Shown here: positions 49,869-58,132 of the stretch, piece by piece
Layout: every line of letters begins with the position of its first letter
Numbering within the stretch: position 1 is the first letter of the stretch
Assembly (NCBI RefSeq): GCF_002332255.1
Contig: NZ_NRGW01000001.1
Coordinates: 1,488,001 to 1,552,000, forward strand
Source of the DNA: Halomonas sp. JB37
GTDB taxonomy: Bacteria > Pseudomonadota > Gammaproteobacteria > Pseudomonadales > Halomonadaceae
Reading direction: 5' to 3'
Length of the DNA: 64,000 bases
Program-made: the position numbers and the translations under genes
The notes under the pieces: model-generated
Database searches by the model: none
Told to the model about the DNA's origin: nothing
The model's input: only the letters and a program-made list of their open reading frames with translations

Positions 49869-50879
49869 TTAAGCAGCCTTTTTATTACGCTCGATTTCCT
49901 GCACTTTCCCTGGGTTAAGCGACACTGAACCAGTGACCTCCCAGTTTCGGGTGCTGCCCGACCAGCGTTTCGGATAGCGACGCTTAGCGCTTTCATAAAC
50001 CGCTTTACGACGTTCAAGGCGTTTTCGATCAACGCCACGATGCCGGTCAGCTGGCGTGACATATTGGATGCCACTGTGAAGGTGCTGTTCGTTGTAAGCC
50101 CGCTCGAACACCAACATCCATTCTCGTACCGCGCTCAGCGATGTAAAGCCCTTGGTGGGCCATGCTGGGCAGTATTTGACGGTACGGAACAGCGATTCCG
50201 AGTAAGGGTTGTCGTTGCTTACTCTCGGGCGACTGTAAGACATCAACATCCCCAGTTCGGTTAACCTCGCTTTGAGCGTATAGGACGTCATCGGCGCCCC
50301 GTTATCTGAGTGCAGTACCGGTGGTTGATGCCAGCAACCTTCTCGCAGCAAAGCGCGTTCCAGTAATTGTTTAGCCAGCTCGCCCGATTCGGTGTCGTGA
50401 ACTTCCCAGGCGATGATTTTGCGGCTGTAGATATCCATGATCAGGTAGAGATACCAGTGCTGGCCTCGCACAACGGAGGCGCAGAAGCTAATGTCCCAAC
50501 TCCAGACCTGGTTTGGCCCTGTTGCCGTAAAACTGGTCGGCGCGGGCACTGGACGGCGTGGTTTCATACGGCCACGAGGGTGCTGCTGGTGATGCTTTTT
50601 CAAAACCCGGTAAAACGACGATTCGGAGGCCAGATAGACGCCGTTGTCTGCCAGCAAAGGCACGATTTGAGACGGCGGCAAGCTCTGATACTCGGGACGA
50701 TGACACGTGTTCAAAATGGCTTGCTCTTCCTCATGCGTTAGCTGATGCGGCTGCCTGCCTTGCACCACGTGATGACGCTGATCCTCAACAACAGCGCCAC
50801 ACTCAGATCGCCAACGTTTCAGTGTGCGTTCATTCACGTTGATAATCTCAGCGGCTTTATAACGAGACGCGCCATCCAC
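49869..50879 (-). CDS. IS transposase OrfB, DDE catalytic domain (copy 1)
   Basis: A 336-residue frame from GTG 50879 with an HTH start (SRYKAAEIINVNERTLKRW), an HTH_21-like region and an integrase core: WSWDIS (first Asp), HSDNG (second Asp) and NPYSESLFRTVKY (Glu). The frame is open upstream to at least 50984, so it is probably made as a fusion with OrfA by -1 frameshifting at AAAAAAG (50978-50984) rather than from its own start. Confidence 0.9.
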   Translation of the reverse strand: MDGASRYKAAEIINVNERTLKRWRSECGAVVEDQRHHVVQGRQPHQLTHEEEQAILNTCHRPEYQSLPPSQIVPLLADNGVYLASESSFYRVLKKHHQQHPRGRMKPRRPVPAPTSFTATGPNQVWSWDISFCASVVRGQHWYLYLIMDIYSRKIIAWEVHDTESGELAKQLLERALLREGCWHQPPVLHSDNGAPMTSYTLKARLTELGMLMSYSRPRVSNDNPYSESLFRTVKYCPAWPTKGFTSLSAVREWMLVFERAYNEQHLHSGIQYVTPADRHRGVDRKRLERRKAVYESAKRRYPKRWSGSTRNWEVTGSVSLNPGKVQEIERNKKAA

Positions 50880-50929
50880 AACCGCTTCGTCAAATAGCGC
50901 GATGAGCCTTGCACGTTCGTCGAGCGGCG

Positions 50930-51496
50930 TTAGTCGTCCTCGCCGCTGTCGGGATCTTCGCTGTACAAGGCTTCGAGCTTTTTTGAGAGCACCAGTAACG
51001 ACGTCGTCTCAGCCACTACCTTGTCTTTGCGCCGCACTTCCGCTTTGAGTTGCTTGATGGTCTTACGGTCTTCTTTACGCTGCTTTTGCGCCGCTTTTTC
51101 CTGGTCTTCTTGCCGACCAGCGCCTTCGAGGCAAGCCGCTTTCCACTGCTGAATTTGCTCGGGATAAAGGCCTTTTTCGCGACAGTAAGCGCCAAGCTCT
51201 GCCTCTGACAGGGTGGCGGTTTCGATGACCACGGCTAGCTTGGCGTCGGGCGACCATTCACTGTCGCCTGGGGTGTAACCCGGCACAGGCACTCCTTTTA
51301 CTCGACACTGTTTTAACCAACTATACAGCGTCGCGTCAGAGATGCCTTCCTCTGTCGCTACCGATGCCACACTGTGATTATGGGGTGGTAACAACTTCTT
51401 CAGGACGGCTGATTTACGCTCTGCGGAATAACGTGGCACAAGGACTCCATGCCGCTCCCTCTGGATTAGATTTAGGCGATATCGCCAACCGGACAA
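50930..51496 (-). CDS. IS transposase OrfA, helix-turn-helix protein (copy 1)
   Basis: A 188-residue protein, longer than most IS3 OrfA proteins (about 100). It has two HTH-like stretches (NHSVASVATEEGISDATLYSWLKQ lies near residues 37-60; LSEAELGAYCREKGLYPEQIQQWK follows) and a charged coiled-coil C-terminus (KQLKAEVRRKDKVVAETTSLL) that would serve for oligomerisation. It ends in SGEDD just before orfB. Confidence 0.88.
   Translation of the reverse strand: MSGWRYRLNLIQRERHGVLVPRYSAERKSAVLKKLLPPHNHSVASVATEEGISDATLYSWLKQCRVKGVPVPGYTPGDSEWSPDAKLAVVIETATLSEAELGAYCREKGLYPEQIQQWKAACLEGAGRQEDQEKAAQKQRKEDRKTIKQLKAEVRRKDKVVAETTSLLVLSKKLEALYSEDPDSGEDD
50978..50984 (-). promoter_or_regulatory. A6G slippery heptamer for -1 ribosomal frameshifting (IS copy 1)
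   Basis: On the minus strand the OrfA codons TCA AAA AAG contain A AAA AAG, the classic bacterial -1 shift site. After a shift the frame is open through RLTPLDERARL into OrfB. The second copy has the same site at 59242-59248. Confidence 0.75.
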
Positions 51497-52311
51497 CTAG
51501 GCTGACAGAGGGGGATCTGAGGCTTTTAGCGCGTTAGTGAAGGCTTGGTAAGCATCCTGGGGGAAGAGTCGACCCATGGGTGCACCATGGGCCTTTAACT
51601 GCTGATAAAGCATGTCGGGAATGGGCAAGGAGCGGGCTCGGCCATTTTTAGTGTCCACGTAGGTGACTTGGCCATTTCTGACCAGCTCAGCTCGTAAGTA
51701 TTGGGCTTCGCCCCAGCGGGCACCCGTGGCGAGGCACAAGGTGGCCATCATTTTAACGTGATGGTTGCGGGACTGGTCGAGGTGGTGGAAAAGGGTGTTG
51801 ATCTGTTCAATGGTGAGATAAGACAGCTCCCGTTCAGGCAGGCGAATGAACTGGATCGACGCAAATGGGTTTTCGCCGTGCCACTCTTCCATTCTGATCA
51901 AGAGGTTAAATACAGCGCGAAAATAACCGATGTCATGATTAACCGTGTTTGCTGTTAAACCTTCGGCAAGACGTTTTTGACGATATTCAGCAACGTGAAT
52001 AGGGCGTATCAATGAAGCACGCGGATTTCCCATATAGTCGGCTATAAAGCGTAATTTATTGAGCCGAGATTTACCGTCTTTCAGTGTGGCGCCGTGTAAG
52101 TTGTGCCACGTTTGGGCGAGATCCATTAGGCTACGACTATCTCTACGCTTAGGCGCGTAATCTTCGCCGCTAGCAGCCTGTGAACGTATTTTCGCTTCAA
52201 AGCGTTTCGCCTCTGCCTGGGTGCGAAAGGTTTTCCGGACACGCTTACCCATGCGACCCTCAGGCTTAACGTCAACCTGCCAGCCGGTTTTGACTCTATT
52301 AATGGCCATGG

Positions 52312-53604
52312 CTATGCGGCTTTCCCTACCAATCGTCGTTCTATTAATTTCTGTTCTACGATCTGTCTAAATTGGCCGGAGTCGACCCCTCGACGGCGGT
52401 AGTATTCGGCTAGGTCTTCCCACATGCCGGAGCGTTGGAGAAAGCGAACGGCTTCATGGGTGCGGAAGCCTTGACGGGCGTAAATGCTGATGAGGTTGCC
52501 AAACGCTAGGGTGACGTTCTTTTCATTGCCTAAACCAGGTGCTTTGCGGGCGCGTTTGTAGAGAAAGCCAGGTTCATGGCAGTAGAAACGGGCGTCTTCC
52601 TGCATGACTTGCCACGCGGGATCAATCAGGTTGCGGCGGGTATCCAGCCGGTAAGACTGCATCGCGGTACGCCAGAGGCCGGAGAGATGCGGTACTACGT
52701 CAGTGAAGCGATTGAAGCCGTGGGAGGCGTCCAGTACCTCGCCGGTATCGACGTTGCAGGGGATGCCCTGAGCGTACTCACGCAGCACCGATTGATGAAA
52801 GCGCAGTTCGATACGCCACACCGTTTCCTCAGGGTTATAGGCGGGGCTGAGATCGTCTTTTACGGCGTGCTGCCAGATGTTTTCCCAAAAGTGCATTTTG
52901 TCGCGGTGCTTGGCTTCGAGCGTCTTGTTATATATTGAGCATTGGAGCGCCCCAGCGGTACCAAACATATAGGTTTCACCACGGCCATAGGTGGTGGCAA
53001 TGGTGCTGTGAGCAAACTCCAACTCTTCAATGCCATCAATGCGCATAATCTTCTTTGAGCGGGTCACGAAGCGCGGCATGAAGTCTTTCGGAGGCTCCCA
53101 GCCCTGTACATCTAATGCTAGGTGAATGGCACAGCCGACAGGCTCCACATAGGCGAGCATGTGCGCTGCGATGTTGTACATGAAGTCTTGGCACTGCTGA
53201 GGGCTTCGCGCTTGAATGAAGTGTGGGGAGAGCTCGATTTTTAGATGGGTACCGATGTTCTCCACCTTGGTATGCCGTGCCTGAAAGAACACGATAACGC
53301 CCAGCTCATTGTTTTGGAGACGGTAGCGGAAGCCTGAACCGGCTGCGCCGGCACCGACTGACCATGTGACGTCGAATAGCGTCATCGTGGCACCATGGCC
53401 TTCGTTATAGACCCTGATGATCTCATCAAACTGGTACAGGCAGGGCTTGCCCTGGTAAAGCTGCCGTACCGTGTCCACGCCTGCGTTCAGTATGCGGATA
53501 TCGTCAAGCTCACGCTGACCAGCCGAGCTGATCAAGAGCTTTCCAAACGGGTCTTGCTCGCCTTTCTCCAATGAGGCAATCGAATAACGGTTCCAACGCT
53601 CCAT
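52312..53604 (-). CDS. Phage replication initiation protein (gene II position)
   Basis: A 430-residue protein with features of the rolling-circle replication initiation factor family of inoviruses: a FRYRLQNNELGVIVFF segment, PVGCAIHLALDVQGWEPP, and the SIYNKTLEAKHRDK motif in the central part. It would nick the replicative form to start plus-strand synthesis. It lies between the secretin and integrase genes, where gene II follows gene IV in Ff phages. M13 pII has 410 residues. Its stop is two bases from the integrase start. Confidence 0.8.
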   Translation of the reverse strand: MERWNRYSIASLEKGEQDPFGKLLISSAGQRELDDIRILNAGVDTVRQLYQGKPCLYQFDEIIRVYNEGHGATMTLFDVTWSVGAGAAGSGFRYRLQNNELGVIVFFQARHTKVENIGTHLKIELSPHFIQARSPQQCQDFMYNIAAHMLAYVEPVGCAIHLALDVQGWEPPKDFMPRFVTRSKKIMRIDGIEELEFAHSTIATTYGRGETYMFGTAGALQCSIYNKTLEAKHRDKMHFWENIWQHAVKDDLSPAYNPEETVWRIELRFHQSVLREYAQGIPCNVDTGEVLDASHGFNRFTDVVPHLSGLWRTAMQSYRLDTRRNLIDPAWQVMQEDARFYCHEPGFLYKRARKAPGLGNEKNVTLAFGNLISIYARQGFRTHEAVRFLQRSGMWEDLAEYYRRRGVDSGQFRQIVEQKLIERRLVGKAA

Positions 53605-53672
53605 GACCTGTTCCCTTAAATTTTTAAAATGTTGGTACGTGCTGCAATGAGCTGCTTTAACGGGTTTCGTTG

Positions 53673-55079
53673 TTACTCTGCGAGACGTGTTACAGGGATG
53701 GTCTCGACCGCTTGCCGCCAGTTCATGGCCACGTAATCCGCTGTGATTGAGCCGGTTTGATCGTGGGTGTTGGCGAGTTGGGTAGCGTCGTAACGGGGCA
53801 GAACGGTGGCCTGGAGCAGGACGTTAAGGCTAGTGCGCTGGGTGGAGGTGGATTCGTTTTGAAATAAGCGACCGGCAACGGGGATGCTGGCGAGACCTGG
53901 AACGCCGGAGACCTGTGAGCGGTCATCCTGGGACGATAGGCCGCCTAAGAGCAGCGTTTGGCCGGAGCGGATTTGTACGGTGGTGTTTATTTGGCGCTGG
54001 TTGGTAATGATATCGGAGGCCAAGAGAGAGTCCGTGAGCGAGTCGGCGGACGTGGTGATATCCATGATGACTAAGCCGGACGCCGTGACCACCGGTAGCA
54101 CGTTTAGACGAATGCCTACATCACGGCGCTCAATGGTCTGAAAGGGGCTGTTAACGTCCGCTGATTCGCCAGTGACGCGACCCGTGACGAACGGGACATT
54201 CTGGCCGATGGAGATAATGCCGCGCTTGCCGGAGAGGGTAAGAATTTGCGGTGTGGATAACACGTTGGAGCTTGAGTCGCGCTGTAACGCGTTGATGGCA
54301 AACGCGAGTACATCGCCGTCGAAGATCCCGAAGGTGCCGCCGGACGAGGCTAGCGAGGTGCCTAGATTCGCGGTATTAAAGCCACCGGCCACACGGCTAC
54401 CGGTAGCGCGACCGAGCGACACACCAAGATCAAAGGTATCGCCGTCCGTGGTTTCAAAGATAACGGCCTGAATGAGCAACTGAGGGTGAGCAACGTCCAC
54501 TTGAGGGATGAAGCCTTGGAGCTGCTCAAGCTGCTTTTCTGGGCCTTTGGCTAAGATGGCATTAGAGGCATGGAGTATCTGCACACGCGGCAAGGTGGTG
54601 CCGTCTTGGGCGTTCTGGGTTAGAAAGCTTGTCACCAGCGGGGCAATGTCGTCAGCGCGCACGTTGTCGAACGAAAACAGGTGCGTGGCCTGGGGGACGG
54701 GCGGTGGCGTGAGTGTGGGCGCATTGGCGATAGCGGCGCGGGGATCGTGGCTTGGCGTCGGTGATAAAACGCCTGGTGTTTTGTGGCTGGCCGGGGCAAC
54801 GGTCGGCGGATTGCCGGGCAAAATGGTGTAGCCGTGTGAACTCAATACGCCTTGAAAGAATTCATCCAGCTGATGATCAGGCACATCGGGGGCGTACACC
54901 GTGAGCGTGCCGGTCGCGGTGGGATGAATCGCCAGCGGGGTATCGGTTTGCTCGACGTACCAGCGCACAAAGTCGCGTATGTCGGTGTCTTGCATTTGGA
55001 TCGGGGTAGCATGGGCGCTGGTGGCGATGAAGGTGGCCAGGGCGAACGAAGCGGCGGTTTTAGCAGCGAATTTCAGCAT
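53673..55079 (-). CDS. Phage secretin (gene IV-like)
   Basis: A 468-residue outer-membrane channel protein. Signal peptide to TSAHATP, N0-like domain (MQDTDIRDFVRWYVEQT), a Pro/Thr-rich linker, N3-like domain (VRADDIAPLVTSFL) and the C-terminal secretin domain (ALQRDSSSNVLSTPQILTLSG, VGIRLNVLPVV, SGQTLLLGGLSS, GVPGLASIPVAGRLFQ). It would let phage particles cross the outer membrane without using a host secretin. ATG 55079 is preferred; the end of the zot gene overlaps it by 20 bases. Confidence 0.92.
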   Translation of the reverse strand: MLKFAAKTAASFALATFIATSAHATPIQMQDTDIRDFVRWYVEQTDTPLAIHPTATGTLTVYAPDVPDHQLDEFFQGVLSSHGYTILPGNPPTVAPASHKTPGVLSPTPSHDPRAAIANAPTLTPPPVPQATHLFSFDNVRADDIAPLVTSFLTQNAQDGTTLPRVQILHASNAILAKGPEKQLEQLQGFIPQVDVAHPQLLIQAVIFETTDGDTFDLGVSLGRATGSRVAGGFNTANLGTSLASSGGTFGIFDGDVLAFAINALQRDSSSNVLSTPQILTLSGKRGIISIGQNVPFVTGRVTGESADVNSPFQTIERRDVGIRLNVLPVVTASGLVIMDITTSADSLTDSLLASDIITNQRQINTTVQIRSGQTLLLGGLSSQDDRSQVSGVPGLASIPVAGRLFQNESTSTQRTSLNVLLQATVLPRYDATQLANTHDQTGSITADYVAMNWRQAVETIPVTRLAE

Positions 55080-56124
55080 GGGTAACTCCATTTTCTATGC
55101 GGACAAGACAGGCGCTCACAGGGACGATGCCAAAGCCTTGGCGGGCGAGATCGTCGGTGGTGAGGGACTGGCGGCCGCTATCAATGAGGCGGTAAGTGGT
55201 GTGTTCGCCAAACTGGCTAAAGCTGGCGATACGGGTAGTGCTGAGGTCGGGCAGTTCAAGCGGTGCAGCGGGGGGCATGTCATCTGGCGATCGAGCGTTA
55301 ACACGGTCGGCCACCAGGACGGAAAGGGTGATAAAGCAGCCGAGCGCAAACGCGGCCAGAGAAAGAAACGGACGGTTAAAGCGTTTCCAGTAGATACGGG
55401 TCATCTTCATATAAAAGCTCGCGTCATGAGGCACCCGGAGCCTGCCGTGGGTGAGCCAAGGCGGCAGCACGGAATACGTCCCGTGGGCGTAGTGGTCAGA
55501 GAAGGCTTGCTTGGTGTCGTAAGCGGGGTAGAGCGCGCGACCGGTGTAGGTCCAGCGTTCAACGGTGAGGCTTTGCGGAGAGTCGCCGTATTTGACGATG
55601 CCTAGATGGACTTTTGGCATGGGCATCTTGGCACCCATGAACATCGAATAAAGCGCACCCACGAAGGGCACGGAAACGCGATCCAGGCGACGGCAATACA
55701 CCACATGCTCAGCGAGAGCGACGCGGGCCTGCTTATCCATGATCGATAAGTCTTGAATCAGAAAAATGATATCCCAGCCCAATTTACGGGCATGGAGAAA
55801 CCAGTTGATCACGTCTTGGCGGCTCTTATCATTCCAGGAGCGGGCGTTAAACCAGGTGCCGCATTCGTCCAGCACCAGTAAGCCGTTTTTGTTTTCGTCG
55901 TAATCGTCGGTACCGGTGCCGATAGATTCCAGGTCTTCAAGGACGGGTTTATCAGGAATGCGGTAGCAGCGGGTCAGCTTGGCTTTTTCGCCAATTAACT
56001 GATCCAGATTTAAATCCAGATTGGTGGCGACGCTGCAGCCCTGAATCAGCTTATCCTTGATCTTGCCCACGGCAACCAAGGTTTTACCGGCGCCCAATTT
56101 GCCGGTGACGACGTAAACGGCCAT
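55060..56124 (-). CDS. Zonular occludens toxin-like assembly ATPase (gene I-like)
   Basis: A 354-residue inner-membrane ATPase that drives phage assembly and extrusion. Walker A is GKLGAGKT (residues 8-15), Walker B LLVLDE (82-87), followed by an FLIQDLS segment; one membrane helix lies near residues 248-272 with a periplasmic tail. ATG 56124 shares a base with the stop of the upstream gene (TAATG); the frame to 56184 is spurious. M13 pI has 348 residues. The name Zot reflects homology only; no toxicity is implied. Confidence 0.93.
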   Translation of the reverse strand: MAVYVVTGKLGAGKTLVAVGKIKDKLIQGCSVATNLDLNLDQLIGEKAKLTRCYRIPDKPVLEDLESIGTGTDDYDENKNGLLVLDECGTWFNARSWNDKSRQDVINWFLHARKLGWDIIFLIQDLSIMDKQARVALAEHVVYCRRLDRVSVPFVGALYSMFMGAKMPMPKVHLGIVKYGDSPQSLTVERWTYTGRALYPAYDTKQAFSDHYAHGTYSVLPPWLTHGRLRVPHDASFYMKMTRIYWKRFNRPFLSLAAFALGCFITLSVLVADRVNARSPDDMPPAAPLELPDLSTTRIASFSQFGEHTTYRLIDSGRQSLTTDDLARQGFGIVPVSACLVRIENGVTHAEIRC

Positions 56125-56474
56125 TAGAGAACGGGCCTCCCTTGCTCCCAATCGATCAACTGCTTTTTCTGCTGGAAGACCCACATGGCGACTTTGCTGC
56201 TATAGATGGCAGCAACACAGGCTTCCAGGTTATCCGGCTTCACAGCGCCCATGCCGTTAGCCAGTTCAGACGGGAGCGAGGCGTTAATGCCGTTGATGAT
56301 CAACGCAAAGGTCGAGGCTAGAGCTACAAGCAAAGTGATATAGAGCGTTGTCCATACCAGCATGCCCGCTAAGCGGTTGGTAAAGCGCGAGGCAATACGG
56401 GTAACGAACCATTCAGCAATGCGTGTAAAAAAGCCGATAATCGCGCCCATGCCGAGCAGTGCAGGCAGTGCCAT
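56124..56474 (-). CDS. Minor coat protein, gene VI-like (DUF2523 type)
   Basis: A 116-residue hydrophobic protein with three likely membrane segments (about residues 4-20, 36-60 and a weaker C-terminal one) and the AIIGFFTRIAEWFVTRIASRF pattern near the start seen in DUF2523 proteins. These take the pVI place between the adsorption protein and Zot. M13 pVI has 112 residues. It is coupled to zot by TAATG and abuts the gene III stop. Confidence 0.85.
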   Translation of the reverse strand: MALPALLGMGAIIGFFTRIAEWFVTRIASRFTNRLAGMLVWTTLYITLLVALASTFALIINGINASLPSELANGMGAVKPDNLEACVAAIYSSKVAMWVFQQKKQLIDWEQGRPVL

Positions 56475-58109
56475 CTATGCCGTCCTCTGTTCAGAGCGAA
56501 AAAAGGTGTCGACGATGCTGACGACCGTCCAGAAGTAGATGATCCAGGTCAGCCACAGCTTGATGGTGTTAAACGCCTGGCAGGAGATTTCCATGGGGCC
56601 GAACGAGAGTGGAATGCAGCCACCGGACGGCAATGAAGGCAGGCGGGAAGTGATTTGATCGGTAATGCCGGAGGTAGCCCCGTCGCCAATCTCATCCATG
56701 AGGCTGTTTACATCGTCGGCGTGCTGTTGCTCTTGGACGGCAATCCCGTCAAGCGTGTCGTCCATGCCGGAGGAGTCAAATAGGTCGTCACCCTCACCGA
56801 GGTCTTCGGTAAAGGTGGAAACCAGGTTGTCGACCATGCCATTAAGTAAGTCAGAGATACCGCCTAACAGGCCATCGCCTTCACCGTCTCCACCTTCACC
56901 TTCGCTATCACCACCAGCACCTAAGCCAAAACCGTTAATCGCCTCGACAATCGACGTGCCGAGGGTGTCGAGAGAGCCGGTTAGAGTGGAGGTCTGGTCG
57001 TTAATAGTGCTGGTGAGATTGTCGGTTTGATCGTCGAGAGAGTTGGAAAGGCTGTCAGTTTGGCTGTTTAAGGTGCTGTTTAGATCGTTGGTTTGGTCGT
57101 TAATAGTGCCGCTAACATCATTAGAGAGCGCATTGATCGCGTTACGATTGGAGCGGCCAGCGGAGCCGATAGCCTCAATGATGCCAGATTCATCAAACTC
57201 AAAATCCGGTACGGTAGAACCGCCACCAGAGCTACCACCGCCTGAATTGCCGCCGCTGTCGTCATCAGAATCACTGCCCCCGGTATCGCCATCATCTGGG
57301 GCAGTAGGATTATCGCCAGTATCACCACCATCATTGGGGTCAGTGGGATCTATATCTTCTTCATCTTCGCAGAAACCTAGAAGGAGATCAGGGCGAGTAG
57401 CGCATGAAACAGGATCAGAACCAGAAGTATTAGAGGGTCCCAAAGCTTGCCACATTGAACTGACTGTAAGGATCCCAGTGTCAGGATTAACAAGCTCGAC
57501 TGCTACACCACCACGTGAGGTTGTCCAAGCACAATCATCATAATTGGCTTCCCACTCTTGGCGTGCGTCAATAAAGTAAACAGGAGAAAGTGTTAATTCC
57601 AGCTCGGAGCGTTCAGAGCACTCAAGAACGGGCTCATTAGGCTCTTCGGGCTCAAGACAAAGTGCTGGATCATCCGCATTAACTATAGGGTAAAAGGCAG
57701 AGCGCCCGTTATAAGCTAAGAAAGTGTCGCATTGATAAACTTCTATATTGCCAGAATAATAATAAGTGCCATTGCGACTTGCGCCAGAAGGATCACCATT
57801 TAACCACTCACAATCCCAATCCTTAATCCTAATTTTAGCAGTTGGAGGGTTATATTGACCTGGAACATAACGAGAGAAATGAGATTCATAAAGTTCAGAA
57901 TGTTGAGATGAGCAAATGTTATTAATGTCAGGAACTATATATCTTGTTTCTTTTTCTGAATTATTATTGAAATTAGGATTTAATTCGAGGCTTGTTGTTG
58001 AAGTCGTAAATTTCTGAGTGAATGCATGTACAAAGCTACCAGAGGCATGTGCAGATGACGACACAAAAAGGAGAAAGAGTAGGGCTGTGGATTTATCGGT
58101 GATTTTCAA
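56475..58109 (-). CDS. Adsorption protein, gene III-like, 5' end replaced by IS DNA
   Basis: A 544-codon frame: signal peptide (LLFLLFVSSSAHA), a Cys-containing N-terminal region, an Asp/Gly/Ser-rich linker (about residues 250-300), a repeated Asn/Gln/Ser/Thr heptad-like stretch (DQTNDLNSTLNSQTDSL...), a Gly-rich hinge and a C-terminal membrane helix (KLWLTWIIYFWTVVSIVDTFF). This is the usual pIII layout: receptor domains, flexible linkers, membrane anchor. The first five codons (TTG AAA ATC ACC GA) come from the IS end. The native start is a GTG at 59786, now 1.7 kb away, giving MNKST... and about 541 residues. Expression from the IS-borne TTG is doubtful. Confidence 0.85.
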   Translation of the reverse strand: MKITDKSTALLFLLFVSSSAHASGSFVHAFTQKFTTSTTSLELNPNFNNNSEKETRYIVPDINNICSSQHSELYESHFSRYVPGQYNPPTAKIRIKDWDCEWLNGDPSGASRNGTYYYSGNIEVYQCDTFLAYNGRSAFYPIVNADDPALCLEPEEPNEPVLECSERSELELTLSPVYFIDARQEWEANYDDCAWTTSRGGVAVELVNPDTGILTVSSMWQALGPSNTSGSDPVSCATRPDLLLGFCEDEEDIDPTDPNDGGDTGDNPTAPDDGDTGGSDSDDDSGGNSGGGSSGGGSTVPDFEFDESGIIEAIGSAGRSNRNAINALSNDVSGTINDQTNDLNSTLNSQTDSLSNSLDDQTDNLTSTINDQTSTLTGSLDTLGTSIVEAINGFGLGAGGDSEGEGGDGEGDGLLGGISDLLNGMVDNLVSTFTEDLGEGDDLFDSSGMDDTLDGIAVQEQQHADDVNSLMDEIGDGATSGITDQITSRLPSLPSGGCIPLSFGPMEISCQAFNTIKLWLTWIIYFWTVVSIVDTFFRSEQRTA

Positions 58110-58132
58110 CCCAGTTGTCCAAATGGCTGCAC

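Larger units (their letters stand above)
49832..51514 (-). mobile_element. IS3-like insertion sequence, copy 1
   Basis: A 1,683-bp element with the same sequence as 58096-59778 at constant offset in every part compared, flanked by 3-bp direct repeats ATC (49829-49831 and 51515-51517). Imperfect inverted ends align around AGTTGTCC (left TCAACCCAGTTGTCC, right complement TCAGCCTAGTTGTCC). It carries orfA and orfB in a -1 frame relation. It lies in the integrase gene. Confidence 0.92.
49631..52309 (-). pseudogene. Phage tyrosine integrase, split by an IS insertion
   Basis: The 5' part (52309-51515) encodes 265 residues: an arm-binding start (RKTFRTQAEAKRFEAKI), a core-binding domain and the first catalytic Arg (ATGARWGEA). 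The 3' part (49828-49631) encodes the rest: VLRHTFASHF, the GHQSIQMTMRYAHL box with the likely catalytic Tyr, and the tail. Removing the IS and one ATC repeat rejoins ...NALKASD to IELPRGQ... in frame, a protein of 330 residues. As it stands the catalytic residues are on two pieces, so no active enzyme is expected. The 5' part picks up PPLSA from the IS before stopping. Confidence 0.92.

Noticed and set aside
49631-50074. A 147-codon minus-strand gene containing the integrase C-terminus (and its partial twin at 58093-58338)
   Set aside because: The first part is out-of-frame IS DNA shared by both copies; only the last 65 codons are integrase.
50367-50741. Plus-strand ORFs inside the IS copies (also 58631-59005)
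   Set aside because: They are antisense to OrfB, lack ribosome binding sites, and OrfB carries clear DDE motifs.
54979-55605. A 208-codon plus-strand ORF across the secretin/zot junction
   Set aside because: It is antisense to two well-supported phage genes and has no recognisable product.
55060-56124. Zot as an enterotoxin
   Set aside because: The protein is the gene I-type assembly ATPase; homology to the name-giving protein gives no evidence of toxin activity.
56665-57543. Plus-strand Ser/Pro-rich ORFs opposite the adsorption gene
   Set aside because: They arise from the repeated Gly/Asp/Ser codons of the sense gene read backwards.
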